From: Rhodothermia bacterium
Lineage (GTDB): Bacteria > Bacteroidota > Rhodothermia > Rhodothermales > UBA2364
NCBI GenBank assembly: GCA_017303715.1
Contig: JAFLBZ010000008.1
Location: 62,001-126,000 of the forward strand
Direction of reading: 5' to 3'
DNA length: 64,000 nucleotides
Below the pieces are notes generated by a model that was not told where the DNA came from, did not search any database, and worked only from the letters and a program-made list of their open reading frames with translations. The translations under genes and the position numbers were made by a program. Within the stretch, counting starts at the first letter, position 1, and each line of letters begins with the position of its first letter. Positions 17,536-26,581 of the stretch are shown in pieces.

Positions 17536-19422
17536 ATGGGAAAAGCTATAGTATCCTTCAAATCTGTTCCGGAAATGTTCATCCGGCTGGCTGAGCATTA
17601 TGCCAACTCTCCGCAACCTGCCTTAAGCTATAAGAACAAGCAGAAGAAAACTTGGGAAGATATAAGCTGGCCGGAATTTCGTGCAAATATCGAAGCTGTT
17701 GCTGCCTATTTGTACCATCAAGGGGTTCGGAAAGGTGACCGTGTCGCGATTCTTTCGGAAAACCGTCCGGAATGGACTACGACCGACATTGCCACGCAAA
17801 TGCTGGGTGGGATCAATGTTTCGCTCTATACTACCTTACCCGCCTCGGAGGTTGCGTACATCCTTAGAGACTCCGGAAGCAAGGTGTTTTTGGTCTCAAC
17901 AGGCATTCAGCTCCGAAAAGCAGAAGATGTATTTGAAGACTGTCCTGATCTGAAAGCGGTTATTTCGATGGCTACGCCCAAAAAAAACGTGGACTATGTA
18001 ACGACATGGGCAACGATGCTTGAAGAAGGGAAGACCCTCTGGCCACAATATGCGACCAAGATCATGGCTGAAATGGATGCTTTAACCTCGGACGATTTAT
18101 CGGCACTGATCTATACCTCTGGAACCACCGGAAATCCCAAAGGGGTTATGCTCTCGCACGGCAATTTCTGCTCACAAGTAGAAGCTTGCTTGCCGAGAAT
18201 CGAAATTCTTGAGGGTGACCTTCACCTTTCTTTCTTGCCGCTCTCCCATTCATTTGAACAAACTGCCGGGTATCACGCACTTTTGGCCGCTGGTGGGCGT
18301 ATTGCCTATGCGGAAAGTGTGGAGGCCGTGATCAACAACCTCTCGGAAGTTCATCCAACCGTCTTGATTTCGGTGCCGCGTGTATTTGAACGTGCCTACA
18401 ACGTCATCATGAAAAATGTTGAGGAAGGCTCCGCTGCCAAAAAGAAAATTTTTGCGTGGGCATTGGCGGCAGGACAAAAGGTGGCCGATGCACGCGGTGC
18501 TGGAAAAAAGCCCAATCCGGTTCTAACAGCACAATATTCCTTGGCCACCAAATTGGTCTTTTCCAAAATCCATCAACGGTTTGGGGGGCGAGTTCGGTTT
18601 GCGATTTCGGGCGGGGCGGCACTTCCGGCACCAATCGGTAATTTTTTCAATGCTGCCGGAATCCCCGTAATCGAGGGATATGGCCTTACCGAAACCGCAC
18701 CAGTACTGAGTATAAATCCCATGAATAGCCCACGTTACGGGACGGTGGGACATGTGATTCCGGAGGTGACCGTAGCCATTCAGCGGCTCTCGGACAACCA
18801 GATCATCGGGCAACTCTCGGGCGAGGACTACCCAAGTAACCTCACTACCGAGGAAGGAGAAATCATCTGTAAAGGCCCAAACATCATGAAAGGCTACTGG
18901 AACAATGACAAAGCTACGGCTGAAGTGATAGACGCCGACGGCTGGTTCCATACTGGAGATGTGGGCAAGTTCGAGGATGGATATTTGCGCATTACCGACC
19001 GTATCAAGCATATGTTGGTCTCTAAAGGCGGTAAAAACATTTATCTCGGCCCTATCGAAGACCGCTTTAAGACCCATCAATTGGTGGATCAGATCATCGT
19101 AATTGGGGAAGCACGCGAATTTCTGACGGCTTTGGTCGTGCCGAATCTGGAAAATTTATCCGCATGGGCCAAAGCAAATGGCGTGGCCGTAGAACGTCCT
19201 TCCGACCTATTTACACAAAAAGCGGTACTTGATGAGTTTGCCAAAGCCTTCCGAGAATACGCTAAAAAAGCGGCTTCCCACGAGAAAATCCGTGATTTCC
19301 GTTTGGTGGAAGAGCCTTTTAGTGTGGATAATGGCATGATGACCCCCACCCTAAAACTGAAACGTAAAATCATTGAACAACGCTTTTCGGAACTTATAGA
19401 AGGCATGTACAAGGATGTCTAA
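17536..19422 (+). CDS. Long-chain acyl-CoA synthetase (AMP-forming)
   Basis: ANL-superfamily enzyme of 628 residues that activates fatty acids to acyl-CoA through an acyl-adenylate. The P-loop-like AMP-binding motif IYTSGTTGNPKGVMLSHG begins at about residue 192. Further motifs are GYGLTETAPVLSINP (about 380), the WFHTGDVG adenine/hinge region (about 473) and the C-terminal lysine loop (MMTPTLKLKRK). Length and motifs match the FadD15-like long-chain group common in Bacteroidota. A terminator follows immediately. The gene stands alone, with no beta-oxidation genes next to it, so roles in lipid remodelling or fatty-acid uptake are equally possible. Confidence 0.92.
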   Translation: MGKAIVSFKSVPEMFIRLAEHYANSPQPALSYKNKQKKTWEDISWPEFRANIEAVAAYLYHQGVRKGDRVAILSENRPEWTTTDIATQMLGGINVSLYTTLPASEVAYILRDSGSKVFLVSTGIQLRKAEDVFEDCPDLKAVISMATPKKNVDYVTTWATMLEEGKTLWPQYATKIMAEMDALTSDDLSALIYTSGTTGNPKGVMLSHGNFCSQVEACLPRIEILEGDLHLSFLPLSHSFEQTAGYHALLAAGGRIAYAESVEAVINNLSEVHPTVLISVPRVFERAYNVIMKNVEEGSAAKKKIFAWALAAGQKVADARGAGKKPNPVLTAQYSLATKLVFSKIHQRFGGRVRFAISGGAALPAPIGNFFNAAGIPVIEGYGLTETAPVLSINPMNSPRYGTVGHVIPEVTVAIQRLSDNQIIGQLSGEDYPSNLTTEEGEIICKGPNIMKGYWNNDKATAEVIDADGWFHTGDVGKFEDGYLRITDRIKHMLVSKGGKNIYLGPIEDRFKTHQLVDQIIVIGEAREFLTALVVPNLENLSAWAKANGVAVERPSDLFTQKAVLDEFAKAFREYAKKAASHEKIRDFRLVEEPFSVDNGMMTPTLKLKRKIIEQRFSELIEGMYKDV

Positions 19423-19427
19423 AACAC

Positions 19428-19458
19428 AAAGCCTCCTGCACTTCGCGAGAGGCTTTTT
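19428..19458 (+). terminator. Rho-independent terminator after acyl-CoA synthetase
   Basis: Perfect 8-bp stem AAAGCCTC (19428-19435) / GAGGCTTT (19449-19456) with a 13-base loop, ending in a T-run, six bases after the stop codon. Confidence 0.8.
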
Positions 19459-19520
19459 AATTGGCCTACTGGGTGGAGAGGTCTTCACAAGAGTTTAAAA
19501 GCAATCATTCACGTTGATCT

Positions 19521-20006
19521 ATGGACTATAGTGTATTGGAAGGCGGCCTTCGCCGAATGTTGGATCGCCTTCAGGCAGAAGGAACGGCGACCAAAAATCC
19601 CGAAGCAGATACCTTCTTGCGTGAAAATGATAACGCAAAACTGTTGGGCATGTTGTACGATCAGCGTATTTTGGCGGAAGTCGCCTTCATAGGCCCGCTA
19701 AAACTCCGTCAAAGGCTCGGCCATTTAGAGATGCGCCGGATTGCCCAAATGGAACCAATTGCGTTCTATACGGCTTTCTCGGCTCAGCCAGCAGTACACC
19801 GTTTTTTAAAAAAAATGGCCGAGACCACGCAGAAAATTGCACGAATCGTTGTAGCAGAATACGAGAATGATGCCGCAAATATCTGGCGTAACGCACCAAA
19901 TTGGGAAGTTGTTACCAAGCGTCTAATAAAGTTGCCCGGTTTTGGTGCGGAGAAGTGCATGAAATTCCGATATGTACTACATTATTTTGGTGAAACAACC
20001 TTTTAG
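19521..20006 (+). CDS. Small HhH-GPD family protein (TIGR03252-like)
   Basis: Protein of 161 residues resembling the uncharacterised HhH-GPD family known mostly from Actinobacteria. Matching features are an early MLYDQRI segment, GPLKLRQRLG, HRFLKKMAETTQKIARIVVAEY, and the helix-hairpin-helix LIKLPGFGAEKCMKF near the C-terminus. The fold belongs to the DNA glycosylase superfamily (AlkA/EndoIII), but the protein is short, has no Fe-S Cys cluster, and no catalytic Asp can be placed with confidence after the hairpin. It may bind damaged DNA without acting on it. It follows the terminator of the acyl-CoA synthetase and is separately transcribed. Confidence 0.75.
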   Translation: MDYSVLEGGLRRMLDRLQAEGTATKNPEADTFLRENDNAKLLGMLYDQRILAEVAFIGPLKLRQRLGHLEMRRIAQMEPIAFYTAFSAQPAVHRFLKKMAETTQKIARIVVAEYENDAANIWRNAPNWEVVTKRLIKLPGFGAEKCMKFRYVLHYFGETTF

Positions 20007-20080
20007 AAGCCGTAAGTTAAGCCGTTCACCATACTTCTACGCCAGAATCATTTAGTGCTATACGTCATCTTGCGGTTTAC

Positions 20081-21409
20081 ATGGATAAACATTCGGATAC
20101 TCCCCATCCGTCCTTGAGGCGGGCGTTTCGATTTGGGCTATTCCAAACGGGTGCAGCGCTTACCGATTTGCTTACTTCAGGAATTTGGAATAGGATTCTT
20201 ATTTCAGACCTGAAAATGATGGCTTGGCCTGTGGCATTGCTCTCCGCGCTGAAGTACTTGTTGGTGCCGCTTACACTTTGGATTGGCCATTGGTCGGATA
20301 CCAAACCGCTTTTCCGGCGTTATCGGCTACCCTATATCTTTATCGGACGGCTATTGGTTTTAATCGGTCTCTGCTTTCTTCCTCTTTCGGTTTCGATGCT
20401 GGCAAAAGGTGATCAATGGGGTTGGGGGGTTGCGCTTTTTGCCATGTTACTTTCTGGCATCGGGAGTACTGCCTCCGGTGCGCCTTTTTTGGCATTGGTC
20501 AAAGACAACTTCTCCTACCAAAAACGCGGACTTGCCATCAGTATTGTCGAGACGTTTTTAATTGCCAGTTTTGCCCTCGCGCCGCCCATCCTGGGTGGTT
20601 TTATGCCCCATTACAGTCCTGATCTATTCGCCAAACTGACCTATGGTGTATTGGTGGTTGCTGGTTTGTTGTGGCTGGTGTCATTGTGGGGCGCCGAGCC
20701 GCCTATGTCGCAGCCAGTAAAAGCAAAACCGGAACCCTATACGCCCGTTTTGCAGGTTGTCAAACACATTTGGGCCGAGCCGCAGAGCCGAAATTACGCC
20801 TATTTTGTTGCGGCTTCTGCCTTTTTCGCCTTCATGCAAGATGCTATGCTGGAGCCATTTGGGGGCGATGTGTTTGCACTTGGAGTCGGGGAGACCACCC
20901 GTTTTAATGCTTGGTGGGGAACTGGAGTCTTAATTTCCATGATGACTACCACTTTTCTTACCCGAAAATGGCCGCCACACTTCCACCAAATGACCACCGG
21001 AATTGGGCTTGCCGTCACTGCTGTTATGATGGGAACATTAGGGCTGGTCGCCCTCATGAAACTTCAAATTCTGCTTTACCCCACATTGTTTTTGTTAGGA
21101 GTCGGTTTTGGGTTATACGGCATTGGTGGCTACAGCCTGTTGATTTTGGTTAATACAGATGAACATACTGGTGCGTATTTAGCCCTTTGGACGGTGGTTC
21201 AGCTGTTGGCTCGCGGGGCTGGCATTTTTGCTGGGGGCGTGATTCGGGACGTCGGGTTTGCACTTTCGGGGACGTATGCAGTGGCCTATGCGCTGTTGTT
21301 TTGTATCGAGGCTTTTGGCCTGTTCTTGGCGCTATATTTGCTTAAACGGGTGCGTTTATCGGTTTTTGTTAAAGATGGATCAAACACAAACACGAATGTT
21401 GTTCGGTAA
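20081..21409 (+). CDS. MFS transporter of the BCD (PucC) family
   Basis: Inner-membrane protein of 442 residues with about 12 hydrophobic segments. It matches the bacteriochlorophyll-delivery (PucC/LhaA) branch of the major facilitator superfamily rather than ordinary drug transporters: GIWNRILISDL (about residue 34), the loop HWSDTKPLFRRYRLPYIFIG (about 70-89), a KDNFSYQKRGLAISI segment (about 145), and MQDAMLEPFGGDVFALGVG (about 250-268), which parallels the TQDVLLEPYGG signature of PucC. Family members deliver pigment to light-harvesting proteins in phototrophs, but no photosynthesis gene is visible here, so substrate and role are open. An oxidase gene follows after 155 bases. Confidence 0.8.
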   Translation: MDKHSDTPHPSLRRAFRFGLFQTGAALTDLLTSGIWNRILISDLKMMAWPVALLSALKYLLVPLTLWIGHWSDTKPLFRRYRLPYIFIGRLLVLIGLCFLPLSVSMLAKGDQWGWGVALFAMLLSGIGSTASGAPFLALVKDNFSYQKRGLAISIVETFLIASFALAPPILGGFMPHYSPDLFAKLTYGVLVVAGLLWLVSLWGAEPPMSQPVKAKPEPYTPVLQVVKHIWAEPQSRNYAYFVAASAFFAFMQDAMLEPFGGDVFALGVGETTRFNAWWGTGVLISMMTTTFLTRKWPPHFHQMTTGIGLAVTAVMMGTLGLVALMKLQILLYPTLFLLGVGFGLYGIGGYSLLILVNTDEHTGAYLALWTVVQLLARGAGIFAGGVIRDVGFALSGTYAVAYALLFCIEAFGLFLALYLLKRVRLSVFVKDGSNTNTNVVR

Positions 21410-21564
21410 AGCACTTGGGTAATCCACTTTTTTATACTTTTAAAACTGTTTGCTTGGCGTTTTGTGCGTTTTTTGCCTATACAAATTTCCAAAGGCTTTG
21501 AGTAGAAAAATCCTTAGCTTTCGGGTGTAGCCTATATGCCTTCTAAACCTATCTCCTTTAAGCC

Positions 21565-22974
21565 ATGAACCGACGACAGTTTCTTCTCAAAAGCGCAGCA
21601 ACGGCTTGTATTACACCATTCGTGCAATGGCAACCCCGGATTATTCCCCAGCGAAAGGAAGTGGTTGTTTTGGGAGCCGGCTTGTCGGGTTTATACACCG
21701 CCGTACTGTTACAAGATGCGGGTTATTCGGTTAGCGTTCTCGAAGGCAGGGATCGTGTGGGCGGCAAGGTTTTTACCCTAAATCACCTCGTTGGTAAACC
21801 CGAAGGCGGTGGTTGGACGGTTGGGGATCACTATCAGCGGTTTCGGAAATTGGTAGATCGCTTTCACCTAAATCTTTTAGAACTTCCTATGGTGGCTGGG
21901 CCTTCCGGCACAATGTTTTATGTAAATGGTCAGCGGGTTGCACTAAAGGATTGGTCTATGGCAAAGCCTAACCAACTTTCGGATGCCGAACGCCAAACAC
22001 CCCCACCCGCTCTTTTGGGCAAGTTCATCCGTTCTGTGAATCCCTTAAAAGGTGGCCGCGAATGGTTCGAAAAGCCACATCCCGATCTCGATATCTCCAT
22101 AGACGCCTTTTTACGTAAACAAAAAGCCTCTAAGGAAGCACGGCGTTTGATGAACATTGCACCCAATACCAATGACTTGAAGAACACCTCGTTGCTGTGG
22201 GCCATGCGCGACGACGAACGCCGAAAGCGATACGCCAGTGATACCTTTTATCGTATTGAGGGTGGGAACGGACGTTTGGTTGATGCAATGGCGGCGGCAC
22301 TACGCCAACCAGTACAACGAAGCAAAAAGGTCATAGGAATAGACCAAACAGATACTCAAGTTTCGATCAGGTGTACAGATGGTACTACAACCTCAGCCGA
22401 TTATGTGGTCTCCACCCTGCCTTTTTCGGTGATGCGGGGCATAGAAATCAACCCCAAGCCTCCCGCTTTACAAGCAGAAGCCATACGTCGCCTACCCTAT
22501 ACAGCTATTTCACAGGTGTATATACAAGTAGAGCAACCGTTTTGGGCAGATGACGACTTCCCTGTCTCTATGTGGACGGATACAGCAATAGAACGTGTTC
22601 TCCCTATCACCAACGAAAAAGGTCAGATAAGTATGATTGTAGTGTGGATGGATGGGGAAAACGCGCTTAACTTTGACAAACTACCACCGGAAAAACAAGA
22701 AAAGCAGGTCATAGAAACACTTCGAACAATCCGGCCAACCACCACGGATGCCTTACAAGTGGTACAGACGCAGCATTGGGCAAAACATCCGTTTGCACTT
22801 GGCGCATATGCCCATTTTGCACCAAAACAAATTACAAGGTTTGCACGACAAATGGCACTGCCCCATGGTGCGCTCTTTTTTGCAGGTGAACACACCGCAG
22901 TAGAAAGTCCGGGAATGGAAGGGGCGTTGGAGTCCGCAGAACGGGTGGTGCAAGAATTAATGCAGGCATCGTAA
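21565..22974 (+). CDS. Tat-exported FAD-dependent amine oxidase
   Basis: Flavin amine oxidase/desaturase-like protein of 469 residues. The N-terminus MNRRQFLLKSAA is a twin-arginine type signal, so export in folded form with FAD is likely. The Rossmann FAD motif VVVLGAGLSGLYTAVLL is at residues 33-49, followed by the RVGGKVFTL motif (about 68-76). The C-terminal FAD-contact segment LFFAGEHTAVESPGMEGAL is near 440-458. Relatives oxidise amines, polyamines or carotenoid/porphyrin precursors; the sequence does not decide among them. The PucC-like transporter is directly upstream on the same strand, which may hint at a hydrophobic pigment-like substrate. Confidence 0.85.
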   Translation: MNRRQFLLKSAATACITPFVQWQPRIIPQRKEVVVLGAGLSGLYTAVLLQDAGYSVSVLEGRDRVGGKVFTLNHLVGKPEGGGWTVGDHYQRFRKLVDRFHLNLLELPMVAGPSGTMFYVNGQRVALKDWSMAKPNQLSDAERQTPPPALLGKFIRSVNPLKGGREWFEKPHPDLDISIDAFLRKQKASKEARRLMNIAPNTNDLKNTSLLWAMRDDERRKRYASDTFYRIEGGNGRLVDAMAAALRQPVQRSKKVIGIDQTDTQVSIRCTDGTTTSADYVVSTLPFSVMRGIEINPKPPALQAEAIRRLPYTAISQVYIQVEQPFWADDDFPVSMWTDTAIERVLPITNEKGQISMIVVWMDGENALNFDKLPPEKQEKQVIETLRTIRPTTTDALQVVQTQHWAKHPFALGAYAHFAPKQITRFARQMALPHGALFFAGEHTAVESPGMEGALESAERVVQELMQAS

Positions 22975-23041
22975 CGACTTAATCGCAAAGTGTGAATAAA
23001 CTTAAACATGAAGAATGTCAAGCCTTTGCCACCAAACATAA

Positions 23042-23055
23042 ACCTTATATAAGGT
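23042..23055. promoter_or_regulatory. 14-bp perfect palindrome, possible operator
   Basis: ACCTTATATAAGGT is a perfect 14-base palindrome 54 bases upstream of the ATG at 23109, followed by TATCTTTA, which resembles a -7 element. It could be a repressor site for the small membrane protein gene. No regulator is known. Confidence 0.25.
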
Positions 23056-23108
23056 ATTCGTATCTTTAGGTTTACATCAGTCCATCACCACCTATTGATG
23101 TAAATCAT

Positions 23109-23492
23109 ATGCCTACAAAATTACACGTTCCTGAGCCAGAGAAAACGGGCGATTTCCCTTATCGTACCTTATTAATAGACCCTGCTGCGCATAAACCCAA
23201 ACCCAATGTTGTTGTGACGCGGAAGCCTTACCCTACCTCGGCGCCAAACCTAAAAACCCATCTTAAGTATATCGCTTTGATGGTCTTAGGTGGTGTCACG
23301 TTGTGCATGATCATCTTGCCGGGAATTGTGGTCAAAATTTTTGCCTCACTCGGGGTTGTCTTTGCCGGAATGGCCATCGGCTTGGTATCGGTGGTCACTT
23401 CTCAAATGTACCAAATGCGGCAAAGTTATGATGCTTACGAGCCTACACAGATCGAAGAGAAAACACTCGCAATGTTGGCTGGCCTCAGATAG
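23109..23492 (+). CDS. Small two-pass membrane protein, unknown
   Basis: Protein of 127 residues that I do not recognise. A Pro-rich polar N-terminus of about 48 residues is followed by two adjacent hydrophobic helices (about 52-73 and 76-97) and a short acidic C-terminal tail (YEPTQIEEKTLAMLAGL). Both ends are probably cytoplasmic. It is followed after 95 bases by another small two-helix membrane protein, so the two may form a small membrane unit. ATG start; a palindrome lies upstream. Confidence 0.6.
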   Translation: MPTKLHVPEPEKTGDFPYRTLLIDPAAHKPKPNVVVTRKPYPTSAPNLKTHLKYIALMVLGGVTLCMIILPGIVVKIFASLGVVFAGMAIGLVSVVTSQMYQMRQSYDAYEPTQIEEKTLAMLAGLR

Positions 23493-23587
23493 CCTTATTT
23501 TTTGGCCAATCCACATGGATTTGGGTTTGGATTCAATTATAGATCGCCCTATTTTGGTGTTCTTATAATTCTCTTTTTCCTAAATCC

Positions 23588-24109
23588 ATGCGTTATCAAG
23601 CAGCCTCCGGCTTTTATTTAAACCGAAAAGCATACTTCATGCGCCTTCTCCGCATGGGAGGTGTTTTTTTTGTCCTGCTCATTGCTGTTACTGCGCTTGC
23701 GCCTCATGTCTTTGTGTCTTTGTTGATGTTTATTACATCTGGTGTATTGTTTTTTGCGCTGGCGATTGTTTTTCGTAACCGCGATACAGCACACTTAGAA
23801 GTCTTCCGAAACCCAGACGGCGAGTGCGAATTCAACTTAAAGGCATTGGATTTTATGGTGAACAACCCCAGTGTGGTTTATTTTGGTATTTATGACACGC
23901 CAGAAGGTAAAAGATCTTTGCGGCTTGGAATTCCATCTGGAACCCGAATAGCCATTTTGGAAGAAGACGTTTTACCGGAAACGAATTTACCGGATGTCCC
24001 CAAATTTGAACTTCCTCCGACGGTGACGGGGAAGCCTGTGGTCTTCCAAAGCCGAGGAGTTTACCCTGCCGATCTACGTGAAGCAGCCTCTGTTTTGGGA
24101 TTTTTTTGA
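23588..24109 (+). CDS. Two-pass membrane protein, unknown
   Basis: Protein of 173 residues not recognised. Two hydrophobic helices (about residues 19-40 and 43-62) follow a basic N-terminus. The remaining 110 residues form a soluble domain with a mixed beta pattern (LEVFRNPDGECEFNLKALDF, VYFGIYDTPEG, RLGIPSGTRIAILEED). The downstream SDR gene begins seven bases after its stop, suggesting co-transcription. No catalytic motif is visible. Confidence 0.6.
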   Translation: MRYQAASGFYLNRKAYFMRLLRMGGVFFVLLIAVTALAPHVFVSLLMFITSGVLFFALAIVFRNRDTAHLEVFRNPDGECEFNLKALDFMVNNPSVVYFGIYDTPEGKRSLRLGIPSGTRIAILEEDVLPETNLPDVPKFELPPTVTGKPVVFQSRGVYPADLREAASVLGFF

Positions 24110-24116
24110 TTACTTT

Positions 24117-24818
24117 ATGCCGGTTATTACCATTACGGGAGCAAGTCAAGGATTGGGCGAAGCCATTGCCTATGAGTTTGCACAAGAACCCGCTTCAAAA
24201 CTTGCACTATTGGCAAGGAATGAGGCAAACCTCAAGAGGGTTGCGGATGTTTGTCGGGATATGGGAGCAGAAGCCCGAGTAGTGGCTTGTGATGTACGAT
24301 CGGAGGTGGAAGTCCAACGAGCGGCCTCTCTTGTGGAAAACTGCTGGGGCACTTCCGATGTCGTGGTCAATAATGCTGGTCTGTTTATGCCGGGACCGCT
24401 CTTAGAAACCAACTCGTCAGATTTTGAGCAACAAATATTGGTGAACTTAACCAGTGCTTTTTGGGTTACCAAAGCCTTTCTTCCGGCCATGATTGCCGCA
24501 AAAAGTGGCCATCTCTTTTTTATGGCCTCCATTGCCTCGCTAAAAGCATATCCGGGCGGCGGTGCTTATACGGCGGCAAAGCATGGTCTCTTGGGCTTGG
24601 CACGCTCTTTTCGTGAAGAGACCAAACCGTTCGGCATCCGCGTTACAACACTCATGCCCGGCGCTACATTCACCCCAAGTTGGGAAGGGGTGGGTCTGCC
24701 CGAAGAACGGTTTATGCGCCCTCAAGACCTCGCCAAAACCATACGAGAAATCTGGCACTTGTCCGAGCGGTCAGTTGTAGAGGAAATCGTTCTCCGTCCA
24801 CAATTAGGCGATCTTTAA
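24117..24818 (+). CDS. Short-chain dehydrogenase/reductase (SDR)
   Basis: Classical NAD(P)-dependent SDR of 233 residues from the ATG at 24117; the frame extends upstream to 24078 but only into the previous gene. The cofactor motif TGASQGLG is at residues 7-14 and NNAGLF near 85-90. Catalytic residues are the Ser in FFMASIASLKAY and Tyr/Lys in AYTAAKHGL. It resembles 3-ketoacyl-ACP reductase-like and general SDR proteins; the substrate cannot be read from sequence. It follows the upstream membrane protein gene by seven bases. Confidence 0.88.
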   Translation: MPVITITGASQGLGEAIAYEFAQEPASKLALLARNEANLKRVADVCRDMGAEARVVACDVRSEVEVQRAASLVENCWGTSDVVVNNAGLFMPGPLLETNSSDFEQQILVNLTSAFWVTKAFLPAMIAAKSGHLFFMASIASLKAYPGGGAYTAAKHGLLGLARSFREETKPFGIRVTTLMPGATFTPSWEGVGLPEERFMRPQDLAKTIREIWHLSERSVVEEIVLRPQLGDL

Positions 24819-24911
24819 ACCTTTCTTCCGCAAAAACCTTTGAAATAGACTATATATATCTTAATGGCAATCCTTGTTTGCGATCCTGTCACTTTTTTAT
24901 CCTGAAAACGC

Positions 24912-24941
24912 TTGCAATTTTGGGATCAGGTCTTAACTTTG
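24912..24941 (+). promoter_or_regulatory. Candidate Bacteroidota promoter for fprA
   Basis: TTG (24912-24914), a 19-base spacer and TAACTTTG (24934-24941), which is an exact match to the TAnnTTTG -7 consensus of Bacteroidota housekeeping sigma factor. The ATG at 24991 lies about 50 bases downstream. Confidence 0.45.
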
Positions 24942-24990
24942 CACATTCCCCTTCCCCATTGTTCAACCAAATAAGGGTATTGGTAAGAAG

Positions 24991-26379
24991 ATGTCGTTTG
25001 TTCTCGGAAGTCCAGATAAGCCCTACCGCATAGCGATTGTCGGGGCTGGGCCGGCTGGTTTTTATACTGCAATCGAATTGCTAAAACATACTGCTCATCA
25101 TCTTTTTGTAGATATGTTTGAGCGCCTTCCTGCACCTTTTGGCTTGGTACGACATGGTGTAGCGCCAGACCATCTCTCCATCAAAAACGTTACAAGCAAA
25201 TATGCGGCGATCTTTAAGTCCGACCGTGTTCGCCTCTTCGGAAACGTCCAATATGGGAAAGACTTGTTTCATGAAGACCTCAGACACCTTTACGACGCGA
25301 TTGTTTATACGGTTGGTGCACAAGCAGACCGACAAATGGGCGTAAAGGGAGAGTTTTTGCCCGGGAGCATTTCTGCCACCGAGTTTGTGGCATGGTATAA
25401 CGGCCATCCAGATTTTGTATCCCTAAACCCAAACTTATCTGCACGCGCCGTAGCCGTGATTGGTATGGGTAATGTAGCTTTGGATGTAGCCCGAATCTTG
25501 GCAAAGTCGGGCGATGAATTGCACCCAAGTGATATGGCGCAACATGCTTTAGATGCCTTGCGGAAAAGCAATGTAGAGGATATTTATATTGTTGGGCGGC
25601 GTGGTCCTGTTCAGGCAAAATGGACTTTACCAGAGCTTAAGGAGATGGGGCATCTTGAAGTCGCAGACCTTTTGGTACAAAAAGAGGCTATGAATTTAGA
25701 CCCTTTCAGCGAGGTGGAACGACTGAACGACAAAAGTGCTGCTAAAAATTTTGCACAAATGCAATTTTATGCCGAAAGGCCGCTTGCCGACAAGCCACGA
25801 CGGGTACATTTCCGCTTTTGGGCATCTCCGGTTGAAATCTGCGAAACCAATGGACGTGTCTCGTGCCTGCGGGTAGAGCACACCCATTTGGACAATGCTG
25901 GAAAGCTACACGGAACGGGCAACTTCGAGACGATACCCGTAGAAATGGTGCTAAGATCCGTCGGATACAAAGGCGTTGCTTTGCCGGGGCTTCCGTTTGA
26001 CGAGGTGAATGGGGTTGTTCCGAACAAAAAAGGAAAAATTCTTGATCCGGCTTCGGGTGGCTTGGTGCTGCACGAGTATGTGGCGGGCTGGATTAAGCGT
26101 GGCGCAACGGGCGTTATCGGAACCAATAAGATGTGTGGTGTCGAAACCGCTCATTCCGTTCTGGAGGACTTGCACCACACTGCACCAAGAGCGTTTCATC
26201 AAGAAGATGTAGCTGATTTGCTCCATCGCCGTAAGGTCAAATTCATCACATTCAATGATTGGCAGGTCTTGGATGAACACGAGAAAGAACAAGGTTCTGT
26301 TACAGGGCGTCCTCGTATTAAGGTTGTTGAAGCCGATAAGGCTTTGGAGATTATGATGAAAAAAACAGAAAGTGGGTAA
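24991..26379 (+). CDS. fprA: Ferredoxin--NADP+ reductase, adrenodoxin reductase type
   Basis: Flavoprotein of 462 residues of the FprA/adrenodoxin-reductase family, which exchanges electrons between NADPH and ferredoxin in the cytoplasm. The FAD Rossmann motif AIVGAGPAGFYTAIEL is at residues 11-26. PAPFGLVRHGVAPDH (about 46-60) is a hallmark of the family. The NADPH fold VIGMGNVALDVARIL is near 152-166, followed by VGRRGPVQAKWTLPELKE. The C-terminal FAD segment includes AGWIKRGATGVIGTNK. A promoter with a good -7 element lies upstream. It could feed electrons to or from the pyruvate:ferredoxin oxidoreductase encoded near the right end. Confidence 0.93.
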   Translation: MSFVLGSPDKPYRIAIVGAGPAGFYTAIELLKHTAHHLFVDMFERLPAPFGLVRHGVAPDHLSIKNVTSKYAAIFKSDRVRLFGNVQYGKDLFHEDLRHLYDAIVYTVGAQADRQMGVKGEFLPGSISATEFVAWYNGHPDFVSLNPNLSARAVAVIGMGNVALDVARILAKSGDELHPSDMAQHALDALRKSNVEDIYIVGRRGPVQAKWTLPELKEMGHLEVADLLVQKEAMNLDPFSEVERLNDKSAAKNFAQMQFYAERPLADKPRRVHFRFWASPVEICETNGRVSCLRVEHTHLDNAGKLHGTGNFETIPVEMVLRSVGYKGVALPGLPFDEVNGVVPNKKGKILDPASGGLVLHEYVAGWIKRGATGVIGTNKMCGVETAHSVLEDLHHTAPRAFHQEDVADLLHRRKVKFITFNDWQVLDEHEKEQGSVTGRPRIKVVEADKALEIMMKKTESG

Positions 26380-26581
26380 AAAAGATGTTTTAAAGAAGAG
26401 GATTCTATGGGTATAGATGGACTATCAAGTTCATAAATCCATCAATCCCTTAAAACAGTCTCGTTTTGCTGTTGAGCTATATCTCACGTACCAAAGACCC
26501 CATAAAATGTTTAAGGGCATTGTACCCTTGCTGTCCGATACAATTACCCTTAAGCCTTTTGTGTAGCCTGATTTTAAGCGA

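Noticed and set aside
18523-19080. A 185-codon open frame on the minus strand opposite the acyl-CoA synthetase
   Set aside because: Antisense to conserved AMP-binding regions, no signal, no domain.
20081-22974. Evidence for phototrophy from the PucC-like transporter
   Set aside because: No bacteriochlorophyll, reaction-centre or rhodopsin gene in the window; the family assignment alone does not show photosynthesis.
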